Source of the DNA: Amphimedon queenslandica
Taxonomy: Eukaryota; Porifera; Demospongiae; Haplosclerida; Niphatidae
NCBI RefSeq assembly: GCF_000090795.2
Contig: NW_003546247.1
Coordinates: 860,267-894,690 of the forward strand
Direction: 5' to 3'
Length of the DNA: 34,424 nt
Shown: piece by piece, positions 20,300 through 30,916 of the stretch
How the letters are laid out: every line of letters starts with the position of its first letter
Position numbering within the stretch: the stretch's first letter is position 1
Made by a program: the position numbers and the translations under genes
Notes under the pieces: model-generated
Databases searched by the model: none
Seen by the model: only the letters and a program-made list of their open reading frames with translations
What the model was told of the DNA's origin: nothing

Positions 20300-21206
20300 G
20301 TATTACTGAATGAACTACTACTGGTGATGACATCTTATAGCTACATCTACGACTGTCAGACATGGTACTTGTACTCCTATAGCTACACACTCCACTACTG
20401 TTAGTAGTACTCCTACAGCCACACCCTTTACTACTTTCAGTAGTACTAGTGATACTTTTACAGCCACACCTAATACTGTCAATAGTACTTCTACAGCCCT
20501 TTTCAGTAATACAGTTGCGACTGTCATCTCTTTTTATTGACAGTGGGTCATCTGCTTCTAAGCCTACAACTCAGAACATAACACTCCGATGTAAAAATTT
20601 ACAAAATGATACTGCCAATTTATAATTGTTTTTTATAGTAATTCAAATTCCTCAAACAATGCACAAGCATGGACATCCAAAAGGTCATGCTGTTACTTTA
20701 ATTGGTTTACCTGCAAAGAAAACAAGATCTAGTGAAAAAGTTAAGTTGACATCTACACGTCTACATTCATCAATAAAGGAGAAAGGTATTATATTTCAGA
20801 AAAGACATGTATGCAATCCATATTTGTAGTCATGTTGCAGTGGTTTGTAAATGTTGATGTTGCAAATAGTGTCCTGAAAAATCAAAGGAAACTTATTGAG
20901 GAAGACCAGGTAGAAGTACACCCAGCAAAACTGCTGGATGCAGTACTAGATGAAAATATAGATGTGCATCTCATTTGAAACTATTTCAGTCACAATGCTT
21001 GGCTTTCAGTGAACAGTGTTGTTCACCAGAAGAAAATCAATTCTACATTTGTCTGCAATAACTGTTTCCAAGATGCTGATGTGTCTCCATCATTTGCATG
21101 TGACCACTCTCTTTCATGGTTTCATATCAAATGTACGGGTCTTGGATTTGGTCCAAAGAATAAATATTGGTATTGTAGGTCGTGCAATGAGAATCCAATG
21201 TTGTAA
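20300..21206 (+). pseudogene. Ser/Thr-rich repeat followed by PHD-like finger protein relic
   Basis: The plus strand at about 20350-20530 encodes degenerate Thr/Ser-rich repeats (STPTATPF, STSDTFTATPNTVNSTS). After an AT-rich gap, 20626-20828 reads PQTMHKHGHPKGHAVTLIGL followed by PAKKTRSSEKVKL, resembling an AT-hook (xRGRPKG) with both Arg changed to His. One frameshift later come QWFVNVDVANSVLKNQ, VLDENIDVHLI and AWLSVNSVVHQKKINSTFVC. The last part is a PHD-like finger: CNNC, then CDHSLSWFHIKCTGLG and WYCRSC ending at 21206. The family occurs near transposase-like genes in cnidarians and sponges, as far as I recall. Two stops and a frameshift; probably a dead gene or transposon part. Confidence 0.6.
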
Positions 21207-23120
21207 CTATGATTTAGATACAATAATAATTATAATAATTCTATTAAAAAGTACATGAATGAGTATAGATCTAGCTTCTTTATAGTGTTGGGTGGAGCTG
21301 AGGTTTATTTGCCAGATCCATTATTCATGCCAGATCAGACCAGATAATATCTATTATCTCTGATGGTAAGAAACTCGCTAAGAAACCTCAGTGAGCAACA
21401 GAACTTGAGTCAAATTTGAAAGTGCTTTTACAAAGTTTTCCCTTGTTTATACTCTCTGCCGGTTCTACAGTCGTGACATCAAAAAAACTGTTAGCCGCTT
21501 TCCAAAATTTAGTTGTTACATAAGCGCCTGCCGGTCCTAAAAGCCAAGAAAATGGCAACTGGCTGCCAGCGCTCTAGCCACTTCAAAATCAATAAAGCAA
21601 CTATTATTATGCCATAGGATATTCAGACTGTGAAAGTGATGATGGTGAAGATGAATGCGATGGGCTCTTCTTAAACTGCAAACTGGTACTTGCAAACTGG
21701 TGAGATAAAAAATCCTACACCATTGCATAAAGAATATTACCCAAAATTATTGTATAGTACTTACTGTATTATAACTATAAAGCTATGTCTTTCATGCAAT
21801 GGTGTAGGATTTTTTACGTCACCAGTATAGTGATATTAAGTCAACTTGCGCATTGCTGGTCAAAAAATAGCTTTTTGCACCAAGTGATTATAGAGACCAT
21901 AAGCTATCACTTGATGCCAAAGATGCCGCTATACTCGTTGCAGTTCTTGAGAAAGAAGCTACTAGGTCCTCCAACCGTCACTGTGCACGGAGCGCATCAA
22001 ACAGGCCATCACACGGAGGTACATGGGGCGTCATGGCAACAATAGGTATCCTAGCAACTTACCATGGTTACAAGGAACTATAAACAATCACTATCTCTGT
22101 ACAAGTATGGAGAAAGCAAGGCAAACTGACCTTGTACTACACAAAGAGCAAGGTAGAAAGGCTAATACTACTAGAGATGCCACAAGACTACTTTGATAAT
22201 CAGCAGTAAGTAATTACGCAAAAACACACACTGAATAAAAAACTTACTTGACACCTACTCAGAAACAATATTAACCACTTAACTCTTCTACAATAGAACA
22301 CTTTACCTACATTATACAAGACAACATTACTACTACAAGCAATGCAGTATCATAATTATCATTATTAAAGTAAAAATCAATGGAAATTGTCAAGGATAAT
22401 AGCGATGATGGGAACAGCAGTAATGAGATGACCAAGAAATAGCTGGGTTGAGAGAAGACATAGGTGAGACTGGGTTAAGCTAGTACCCAGACATAAGTGA
22501 AATAAGTGAAGCTTCAAACACGATTAGTTTTGACTTACCAGAAAATGGAGTCAAATGTCTTGATGAACCAGTGGAGGACTATGAGGTACCTGTAAAGGTA
22601 AGGAGAGAGGGATAAACTTAAAGGAAAAGAGGACGACTCACTCTTTCCGCCTTCACTCACTAAAATTAAGAGTGTCACTCACAGTTATGGTGAGTTACAT
22701 GTACAATACACATTGATGTTCTATCCCTCTTATACAGTATAACAAATACAAACACCCGTGATACTCTCTCACGTTTCTTTGTTACTTACTCACATATCTT
22801 TATCACTCACTCACATGTCTCTGTCACTCTCTCAGTCATGGTAAGTTACATGTACAACCATACACATATATACACTGTCCCTCCTATACAGTATAATAAA
22901 TACAATTTCACTTCTTCTCAATCTTGCCTTGCAGCATTTCTTAGACAGTTTTGTATCTTTGTGTGTTGCTTTACCTTTGTTTCACTTTAGGTCCTTGAAT
23001 TGAGATCCTTTCACTGAAGTGGAAAAGATAATGATAACACTTAAACACATTAATGTTTATTTGTAATAATTATTATTTTTATATAACATTCTACAAGCTT
23101 ACTACTGTCTTAAAACTTTC
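21207..23120. other. noncoding stretch with small repeats
   Basis: No gene is recognised. A plus-strand run at about 21880-22050 is open in one frame but matches nothing. Features inside: an inverted repeat at 21703-21822, and a diverged direct duplication in which about 70 bp at 22683-22752 (GTTATGGTGAGTTACATGTA to ACAGTATAACAAATACA) recurs at 22838-22912. CACT/TCAC-rich text lies between the two copies. Confidence 0.5.
21703..21822. repeat. inverted repeat, arms of about 30 bp
   Basis: AAAAAATCCTACACCATTGC in the left arm (about 21706-21728) is reverse-complemented at about 21797-21817, extending further with mismatches. The loop is roughly 65 bp and AT-rich. It could be a small foldback element or an old MITE remnant. 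Confidence 0.65.
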
Positions 23121-23124
23121 TACA

Positions 23125-23397
23125 GAGTGTCTAGAGTCTTGACGGAGTTGCTAGAACTAACACAGGGTATAGAGAGGTAACACAAGGTCGTTCAAGGTAA
23201 CACAGAGTTCCTTGATCAAATCCAGGGCCGCTCGAACAAACACCGAGTCTCTAAAGCTAAGCAACAGTTGCTTGAGCAAAAACAGGGTCCATAGAGCTGA
23301 CTGTGAGGCTCTCAAGCTAACACATAGTCGCTCGAACTAACATAAAGTTACTGGAGCTAACCTTGAGTTGCTTGATCAAACAAAGAGTCGCTCGACT
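23125..23397. repeat. degenerate minisatellite, about 20-22-bp unit
   Basis: About a dozen head-to-tail units vary around AGTTGCTTGAGCTAACACAG: for example GAGTTGCTAGAACTAACACA, GAGTTCCTTGATCAAATCC, GGCCGCTCGAACAAACACC, AGTCGCTCGAACTAACATAA and GAGTTGCTTGATCAAACAAA. The spacing is regular while the sequence drifts, the mark of an old minisatellite. It is more GC-rich than its surroundings and has no obvious coding frame. Confidence 0.8.
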
Positions 23398-23590
23398 TCT
23401 TAGGCTTTACAAAAGTAACGATAAACCTTAGAATACAACTAATACTTAACTTTTTTGTCTTTCCAGCTTGAGAAAAAGTAGTAACATTCAACAGAAACCT
23501 TCACCAAGCAGAACGCCATTTTCCTTTCCAGTGACACGGAAGAATACAGATACTTCTAATAAAATCGTTAAAGTGCTTTTTCTCCACAAA

Positions 23591-23984
23591 ACCACCCTAG
23601 GCGTGAATTGGAAAAGTTATGAATTTCATTGATTTTATGTACGGTACCTGCCACACATCATAATTGGCTGCCACTTTGGTTGGCTAGTTTATTTTGGAAG
23701 TCAATGGAGTTACGAAGAAAATGCCTCACTTATCTGCTGTACCTCTTATCAGTAACTAAAAAAGCGCTTGATATAAGAAAGAAGAACTGCCTCTAAGCTT
23801 CTCCTGTCAAGGAATTGGTGAAATTTGCTCCAGAAATCTTAATACAGTTTTGTTTCTATGTCAGCCCATTTCTTCTCCATTGAAAGTTGCTAACAAAAAT
23901 GGTGGCCGGAATTCATTTTATCCTAAACCACGCCTTACAACCGTAAAAATTTCTAATAAGCATTCAATTCTCACCTAGGGTGGT
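23591..23984. mobile_element. probable MITE with 20-bp terminal inverted repeats
   Basis: ACCACCCTAGGCGTGAATTG at 23591-23610 and the reverse complement of 23965-23984, ACCACCCTAGGTGAGAATTG, agree at 18 of 20 positions. The 394-bp span has no coding signal. No clean target duplication was found (flanks CACAAA and CTATAA). Confidence 0.65.
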
Positions 23985-25100
23985 CTATAAAGGAGTTGCA
24001 GCGGAAGTAATTAGTATGTGTGGGTGCTTCCTGTCGGCCATGTTCGGTGGCAGAAAGCACATTTATACACCTTGATGGAGTTCATGGAGGTGGTATCTCA
24101 GTATGTTTGTAGCCTCTCTGCTACTAGAAGACAGAGATAGTTGGAAAAGTTGAAGTGGGCTTGCCTAAAATGGGACCCATACGCTAGCGGATCCTTGCTC
24201 CATGTCTGAGGAGTCTAAAGAGCTACTACAAGGAGGTACAAGGTTTAGGAAGCAAGAAGAAAAAAGTCTTCTACCTCTTGTCTGCTGCACAAACAAATAG
24301 AGAAATTTAGTGGGCGTGGTCTCGAAGCAACTCAAACAAGGAGTGCATTTCCCCCATTCCTGGTTTTATTTTGGAGAATAAGCTTAAATCCAAGATGATA
24401 ACATGAGTAGAACCCATAGAAGGCAAATATGAAATTAAATGGTATGTTTCTGTGTTTTCAAGCCTTCATTTGGTTTTCATGGCCACTACATTATAGTAGT
24501 TCATCATTACACAGACAGACAGCAATTGTTACAGCACTAAAATGTTGTTACTGATAAAAGCAATTTGTATAACCATGATTCATCATTGTAAGAGCATTTG
24601 CATTAGAGAAAGAGTATGTTTTAGCTGAATGTGTAGTCACGTGGTGCGCAGTAAATGGCGGTAATGCATATTGCGTTGCCACAGCAATCCTGCAGTAGCA
24701 ACTGTTTTCATTGAAGTAGAAGTGACAAAGATGACCTCAGGCAAAAGAAGACTTCTTCCTTTCTTAGATCCTCTTTATACACTGTAAAAATAAAAGCGTT
24801 CAGTGCCCACTGTTTTGTAGTAAGAGCCAGTTAGAGTGTGAGAAAGACACTACAACGTGGTGTGCTTACTAATTATTTGCACCCTGAACACTTTACTTCT
24901 GTGTGAGGTATACTTAATGTGTATGTTACACTTATGCTTCACACATTTTGTTAGAGAGATGTACAATGATGGTGTCTGCAAGTGGTAATCTTGCCTTTCA
25001 GGTTGAATTTACAGGCTCATTATCAAATAGAATTGAACAATAAAGTATGTATTGTATTTATGATAAATTAACAAGCAATAATATTTAAGGGGTATTAATA
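23985..25100. other. noncoding stretch, nothing recognised
   Basis: No family match, long open frame, RNA gene or clear repeat was seen on either strand. Base composition is as in the rest of the window. Confidence 0.45.
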
Positions 25101-25101
25101 G

Positions 25102-26005
25102 TTATGAGTTATCATTTTGAGGTTCATAAAGAGATAATGGGTAGTGGTCATGAAACTGTGACAATTTCATAGCTGTGTAATGCACAGGGTCTATATGGGT
25201 AGCACTATAGGAATGGTAATGATAATTGTAATACTGAGTTTCAAGCTTTTGTAGGATTATGTAGATGTTGTCAACCTCACAGACATTGATGTCAGTGATA
25301 ATACCAAAGTTGGGCATTAAGTGTGTGCAATCAATAATGATGACTTGTCCTCTTTTGTACTTGTGCCCTTCTGCTATTATCCAAAAAACATTATAAGAAA
25401 CATTATTGTCATTACCTATTATTGCCAAATTGCCTTTTACTTTGTTATCTCAGCACATTCTTCCTCAATTAAAAAAAGGAAGTGCATCACGCCATTGCAA
25501 AGAAGCTACATATTTTTGTTGGCCTATTTATACTGTACATGTATGTATGCATGTAATGATTAAACAAGTATTACCAAAATTTAAACACATACATGGTCCA
25601 ACAGAGTTCATTGTCTCAAAAAAATTATTCAAAGATAAATTGTAGCAGAATGAGTGCTGGTAGTGTTCAGAGAGCGTCTTAAGCACATTTTTAAAGCACT
25701 TAATCCTGTGAGCAAGATCTTTGAAGTAGTTGTGCTTTGCCTCCAGTCTCATACACCAAAGGTGAGATAGCGGACCACATCTACATACATTCACAAATCA
25801 AAAAAGAGTAATAGTTTGTAAACCCTTTGGATCCAATCTGGATAATGTACCATGTAATGCATTTTTGGTATTAGGTTGCACTCAGGGTAGAGCTTCTTAA
25901 ATGCACAGTGATGATCTCTTATAAGGATTCTCATATGACCCAAGCATTCAGTTGAAATAATTGGTGCAAAGAGGTAGTCAACTATCTCTAACAGGGCAAG
26001 AAAAT
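25102..26005 (-). pseudogene. CACTA-like transposase-associated protein, C-terminal part, disrupted
   Basis: Reading down the minus strand: EIVDYLFAPIISTECLGHMR, LIRDHHCAFKKLYPECNLIP and KMHYMVHYPDWIQR, then GPLSHLWCMRLEAKHNYFKD, LAHRIKCFKNVLKTLSEHYQ, a degraded gap near 25450-25560, and the tail IIAEGHKYKRGQVIIIDCTH to a stop at 25102. The block PKxHYxxHYP...GPLxxxWxMRxEAKHxYFK is the C-terminal signature of a family found with animal CACTA/EnSpm-like transposases (from memory; not alignable here). At least one frameshift (near 25800) and stops in the gap. It could belong to the same element as the Ulp1-like domain at 26847-27440, since both are on the minus strand within 2.4 kb. Confidence 0.65.
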
Positions 26006-26476
26006 GAATATAACAAAGTGTAGTAAAAAAGCGTATTTAAGTATCATTTCTGATGTACAGCCTATTCAGTTCTGTGACATTATATCAACAGTTTTACCAT
26101 TCTGGAAAGATGTTTATGATGGAGCTATCCCTTCACAGGTGCGTCACAACATTAAGAATAGTTTTCTTTTAAAAATTCGTGCTGAAATGGAACACTTATT
26201 AATCCAGAAAGAAATGCAAAATGTCATTTAATACTATGAGAATACAATTGAAGTATTAACTACTCACATTGCTGGAAAGCTTGAAATAAATGGATGCATA
26301 CTTAAGCAGTACTGGCAGAAAATTACTACACTAAGGGATTCAGCAAATGTGGCATTGAGTGACATAGCAAATCATGCTACTGACACAGATTATTAAGATG
26401 ATGACTTTGAAGGAGAAGAATGTGATGGTGATGATGATAATTTTGATGCTTATGATGACTTGTATTTTTTGGATTA
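25990..26476 (+). pseudogene. unrecognised plus-strand frame with acidic C-terminus
   Basis: One plus-strand frame from 26004 reads on through a TAA at 26229 and a TAA at about 26394 and ends ECDGDDDNFDAYDDLYFLD with a stop near 26476. Peptides such as VLPFWKDVYDGAIPSQVRHN and VLTTHIAGKLEINGCILKQY look protein-like, and the Asp/Glu-rich tail is not expected by chance in AT-rich DNA. I do not recognise the family. It lies between two minus-strand relics, tail towards the Ulp1-like domain. Confidence 0.4.
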
Positions 26477-26846
26477 ATTGACATTTTTAATGATGTTAAT
26501 TCTCATTCATGCTTTGTTTTCTTTCTTAATAATTATTTTGTTTGCCAATATGATATGCTGCAAGCAGCTGTTGCCTATGCAATACATCAAGTGCATGCAT
26601 GAACAAAACTTGGCAGCTGTAGTTCAACATGTATATAATGACAATGCCTAGCTTACACAGTGGTGTATCTATATATAGGCACACGAGACCATCAACCAAT
26701 ACTGTTTACCTTTTTGGCAAATGACAACTTTGCTAAGGCATAATTTTCAAGCAAAAGTAGTGATTTAAAGTTGCAAGGTATAGCTGATATGCATTACTGT
26801 CCGCATTCACATCTACAATAATGCATAATATAACAAATAAAATGAA
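26477..26846. other. noncoding stretch, nothing recognised
   Basis: AT-rich text with stops in all frames between the acidic plus-strand frame and the end of the Ulp1-like domain. No repeats seen. Confidence 0.4.
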
Positions 26847-27440
26847 TTATATCATACCTAATATGTGGCAACGGTTGCTTAGTTTTATCTCCATACTAGG
26901 ATCAAAGGACATGACATTTGCATTCAGTGGCTCCATAATGACTTCGTTGTATTGTTGTGTTACACACTTGTCTTTTTCTTTAATAAAAACATCCATTTCA
27001 TCTTCAAAACAGGTGAGGATATGAGATTCCATCACATCAACAGATTAACAAAATTTCATTTGATTGCCACTTAAAGCCAGTTCAGTAGCAATGGCCATTG
27101 CAAATGACCCACATTTGCAGGTACTAGGTTGATGCTTAACATTCACCATTCCAAATTTTATTGTTCTTACTTCTGGTTTCACAAACGAGCATATCTGCTT
27201 CAGTGTATCTCTTGTAGCAGTAGTACAATGTGTATCATAGATGTGAATCGTATTGCTGTCATAGTTAATATTTGAGATAAAAATCCAGTGACAACTGCTA
27301 ACGTGCAAAATTTGAATGAACTCATGCTTTTTCTTCAAAACTTTAAAATGTAGCTCCTTTCCTAACTGTGTAATTTGAAAGCCTTGAAAGTGTTGGATGA
27401 TACATGGAGACCAAATTTTGAAATCCAGAAATCTGAATCG
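26847..27440 (-). pseudogene. Ulp1/SENP-like (C48 family) cysteine protease domain
   Basis: The minus strand from about 27432 reads WSPCIIQHFQGFQITQLGKE, then KKHEFIQILHVSSCHWIFIS (catalytic His at 27290-27288), DSNTIHIYDTHCTTATRDTL (Asp at 27235-27233), and KHQPSTCKCGSFAMAIATEL (Gln, and Cys at 27113-27111 in the CG motif, where the family usually has DCG). Spacing of Gln to Cys (6) is canonical. A TAA at about 27045 interrupts a frame that otherwise continues VMESHILTCFEDEMDVF to 26847, matching the family's usual tail. An acceptor-like CATAG lies at 27434, just upstream. Such proteases cleave ubiquitin-like modifiers; in invertebrates they are often carried by transposons. All catalytic residues are present, but the stop suggests a relic or a shortened protein. 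Confidence 0.75.
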
Positions 27441-27539
27441 ACATGGCTATGAAGTATTAAAAAATATTCACATGCAAGTGCCTATATTCATCTGACAACT
27501 GGGCTGTTTATCAATGAACATTTAGGACTCAAAACAAAC

Positions 27540-28787
27540 CTGACAGTTTTGATTTTGAAGACGGATTCAATGATGGTACTCATGATTGATTAGAAGCTAT
27601 AAAGAATTTAAAATCAATTCCCTATTATAACATAGTGTTTTTACCTGATTGCATCAATGTCAGTGACGATGCTCCTGATGGATTGCAACCTACAGTTTAA
27701 ATTAAAAGAGTCACTATAGCACACAGTGATTGATGTACATAGAAACCTGCTTGCATTGATGCCACAAAAGATTGACTAGAACCTTTAATATAAAATTAGT
27801 TCACTATTACACACATATCACTATGACATGTATGATCCTGCTTGCATCAATTTTACAGAAGGATTCAATGATGATGCCACTGATTGACTAGAACCTATAA
27901 TTTGAAAATGATTCATTACTAGAAAGAATATAATACATTGAGGGGCTACGCCTCGAGACCGCAACTCCCAGTCACACCCAGACGTACGTTCAAGTTCTTG
28001 TAAGTAAGGGCTTTGCCCAATTACACATGTATAATTATATGTACAAACCTGCTTGCGTTGATGTCACACAAGAATCTATTAATGAAACTACCGATTGACT
28101 GGAACCTATAATTTAAAATTAATTTACTATTACACATAAATCACTATATGTACAAACCTGCTTGCATTAATTTCACAGAAGGATTCAACAATGACACCAC
28201 TGATTGACTAGAACTTACAATTTAAACCTATTTCACTAGTACACATGTATAGTTATAGGTACAAACCAGGTGGGATTGATGTGACAGAAGGATCCAATGA
28301 TGACACTATGGATTGACTGCAGCCTATAATTTAAAATAAATTCACTATTACACACGTATAACAACATGGACAAACCTGCTGGCATTGAAGAATCCAGTGA
28401 TGAAACTACTGATTGACAAAAACCTACAACTTAAAATTAATTTGATATTACACATGTATAACTATATGTACAAACCTACTAGCATTGATGTGACAGAAAG
28501 ATCCAATAATGACACTAATGATTGAATAGAACCTATAAGTTAACGTAATCATCTCCATAACAATAATAAATGTACTTGATAGACTGATGCTAGTTCCAAT
28601 GATGACATTATATTACTAGGACCTATACAAAAAATCAATTTATACATAATTGAGTACTATGTAGGAACAAATTGTAAATCTATAATATCCAAGTAAGCAA
28701 CAAAAACAGATTGCGGAAAACCTGTTTAAATTTGTGAATCATTAGTCATAGTAGAAGTATTTACAGAGTTGGAAGAAGTGGCCTGTA
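27540..28787 (-). repeat. tandem array of micro-exon-like units (about 109 bp each)
   Basis: Eleven units repeat with a basic period of 109 bp (57 exon-like plus 52 intron-like). On the minus strand each begins after an AG (usually TTATAG), reads GTTCTAGTCAATCAGTAGTG, ends CAATGCAAGCAG, and is followed by GTTTGT. Exon-like parts: 27540-27596 (57), 27645-27689 (45), 27747-27782 (36), 27838-27894 (57), 28049-28105 (57), 28158-28214 (57), 28267-28323 (57), 28376-28423 (48), 28476-28532 (57), 28584-28622 (39), 28722-28787 (66). All lengths are multiples of three; entry phase 2 and exit phase 1 let them join in any number. The peptide repeat is about SSQSVVSSLNPSVTSMQA. Lesions: TGA in the first, TAA in the last, lost donors at 27837 and 28583, lost acceptor at 28215. 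A 100-bp insertion lies at about 27925-28020. Confidence 0.75.
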
Positions 28788-29044
28788 CTGGAGTCAGAGA
28801 TGATCATGAACTTAGGTGGAGGATAAACTATATGGTAAAGTTATCTAAATTACAAATTACTAGTCTGATTGACCAACTTCAAATAAGGCATGAATATATG
28901 AAATTACTGAGTCCGTCAAACAAGCCTTTGCATTACTTGTACAGGCTATCTGGATCTTAAAATTAGATGAAATACACATTCCAAATCCAATGCATTGAAG
29001 CTTTTGAAGATTATGAAACTATATAAAAGTTAAGAACAAAATAA
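28788..29044. other. gap between array and upstream exon candidates
   Basis: A plus-strand frame of 63 codons opens at 28769-28957 but overlaps the last array unit and matches nothing. Minus-strand frames are broken. Probably intron or intergenic. Confidence 0.35.
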
Positions 29045-29418
29045 GAGCTAGGCTACATAAAAACCTGTTTTTGTATACAGTTAACCATGCCCTTTATTCT
29101 TTTTGATTCACTATCTGTAGTAAATGCATCTGTACTGCAAGACAGCTCATTCTTCTCACACAGTTAGATAAATTATAATATCCATCTTTTGCAGCACTAG
29201 AGAATTTACCAAGGCCTTCATTCCATGAAATTTAACCTCTGTAACTCAATAATAATAAACATATCAATTATACACTTACCGTCAGTGGTAATTAATTTTA
29301 AGAGGTGCTGATGCCAGCTCCTTATTCTCTTTTTTCTTATGATTTTAGTACCTGAAGGTGCTGGTGTGACAACTGCTCTTGATGACTTTCTTTGATAGGT
29401 ATACCTTTTTATCCAACT
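29045..29418 (-). CDS. candidate upstream exons of the minus-strand array gene
   Basis: After an acceptor TTTAG at 29423-29419, the minus strand reads 46 open codons (WIKRYTYQRKSSRAVVTPAP, SGTKIIRKKRIRSWHQHLLK) to a GTAAGT donor at 29279. A 40-bp intron-like gap ends TTACAG at 29239, and the next segment continues in phase (VKFHGMKALVNSLVLQKMD) to a TGA or a GTGAGA donor near 29155. A further segment near 29065-29130 reads TDAFTTDSESKRIKGMVNCI and ends at CAG/GT. The basic, exon-like character and short introns match the array below. No family recognised; joining of these exons to the array is inference. Confidence 0.4.
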
Positions 29419-29419
29419 C

Positions 29420-30714
29420 TAAATGAAACATGAAACTTTTACTCCTAAACTTCTGTCATAAAAAGTTAAACACTATTTCAACTGATTTATTGGCAGAAGA
29501 AGTTAAAATCAATAATAGGTCTAGAATATAATGTAGTTATTGTAGTTCACATACATGTGCTATAATATGTTTAAATGTACCATGACAAAGATGCAGTAAT
29601 GGCACACATGCTTGTACCCCATTGAAGTTAGAACTTCAATCAGTAATAGTGCAGGGTAGGACTAAATCATGGTAATAATACCTTTAAAAGTAGTTGATTA
29701 TGAATACAAAGCTATAGCATAGCACAATTATTTTTCCTTGTTTCTCTGATCATTCCATCACAGAACAAGCAGTTTCAATTTTGTCGGAATAGATTGCACC
29801 AAATCCTTTCATTCCATTGCGATAAATCTCATTAGGAATGGTGGTGGTTTCTGTAGAAAAAGTTTTGCTTCTCCTCCCCTAGGCTTTTGTGGCACTGATG
29901 ATTTTGCAAGGTGTGGCTTGCAATGCAGGCGTGGCTATACGGTTAGAACTATTGTAGTATTTGCATTGCATAACGTTTTTATGCTTTTCTCATTCATTTA
30001 ATGGGGAAGGTTTTCGGACCGGGTGTACTTTGCCACGTGCTTCAAACTCTGCCTCACCTACCCATGCTCTACCCCTGCATTAACTACATGTAAATCAATC
30101 TAAATTTCAACCAACATCTACAGAGATTATTAGTTAAACATACTTTTGGTATAATGAATGAGGGAGTGGGGCTGAAGGTTTTTATCTTAAAACTCCAAGG
30201 TTGTATGTGACAAGTCAGGAAAACTGGAATTGCAGAAACAAACATTGGCTAGTACTACAGCAGGGTTAACAGTTAAATGCCATGATGCAAAAAATTTTGT
30301 ATCACAAATAGCTGGTTTCCTTTTCAAGCCCTGTAAATCAATAACTGGCTACATTATGTCTAAATCAAAGTTGTAGTCACAATTGTCAAATCATAAAGTC
30401 TGATTACAACAGCCTTTCAACCTTGCTGCAGCACTGGCTAATAATATTGTTTCAAGTACGTCATTGCTGTTCCTAGAACTTGTGATGTAAAACCTTGGAG
30501 TTATTAAATAAAAAGTTTCAGCCACACCCCCTAATTAAGCATGCAGAATGTATGTTTAGCTGACTATTTCTGTAGTTCTTCATTCATATGTAGTACATTT
30601 ATTTTTGATAACAAGTAACTGTGCATGCCTACCTACTGATGTCAGACAACTAGGATGAGACTGCTAACTTACTTGAAACAATTATTTAACGTCATGCAAC
30701 TTCTGTAATAAGCC
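29420..30714. other. noncoding stretch, nothing recognised
   Basis: Frequent stops on both strands, no repeats shared with the rest of the window that I could see, and no RNA gene. A more GC-rich patch lies at 29870-30070. Confidence 0.4.
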
Positions 30715-30916
30715 AAATGTGACTGTGATTGACAAAAGTTACCTTGTAGCAGATTTTTAAATTCATCAATATAATAAACAATAAAAACTTGTTAGTGCTC
30801 TGTTACATACTCAGGGGTAGTGTTATAATAAATGGAGCTCAGAAAGTTGGATTTTTAGGCGATAAGCACCAATATTCCTATTCGCAATAAGGTACCTTTT
30901 GTTGATAATGCTAACC
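30715..30916. mobile_element. palindromic MITE family A, copy 1 (diverged, partial)
   Basis: Shares with the copies at 31910 and 33317 the left arm GACAAAAGTTACCTTGTAGC (mutated), the interior GTGCTCTGTTA, AATGGAGCTCAGAAAGTTGG and ATTTTTAGGCGATAAGCACC, and the right arm GCAATAAGGTACCTTTTGTT. It is about 45 bp shorter than copy 2 and its ends are eroded, so it is the oldest of the three. Confidence 0.8.

Noticed and set aside
20318..20527. Val/Leu-rich minus-strand frame as a membrane protein
   Set aside because: It is the antisense shadow of Thr/Ser-rich repeats on the plus strand; the apparent hydrophobic segment comes from the codon composition.
27925..28020. separate SINE in the fourth intron of the array
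   Set aside because: About 100 bp of extra sequence is clearly inserted, but I found no pol III boxes, tail or target duplication to classify it.
27540..28787. CRISPR-like array
   Set aside because: Repeats are regular, but both halves of the unit repeat; there are no unique spacers, the genome is eukaryotic, and there are no cas genes.
28769..28957. 63-codon plus-strand frame as a gene
   Set aside because: Overlaps the last array unit antisense and has no recognisable motif.
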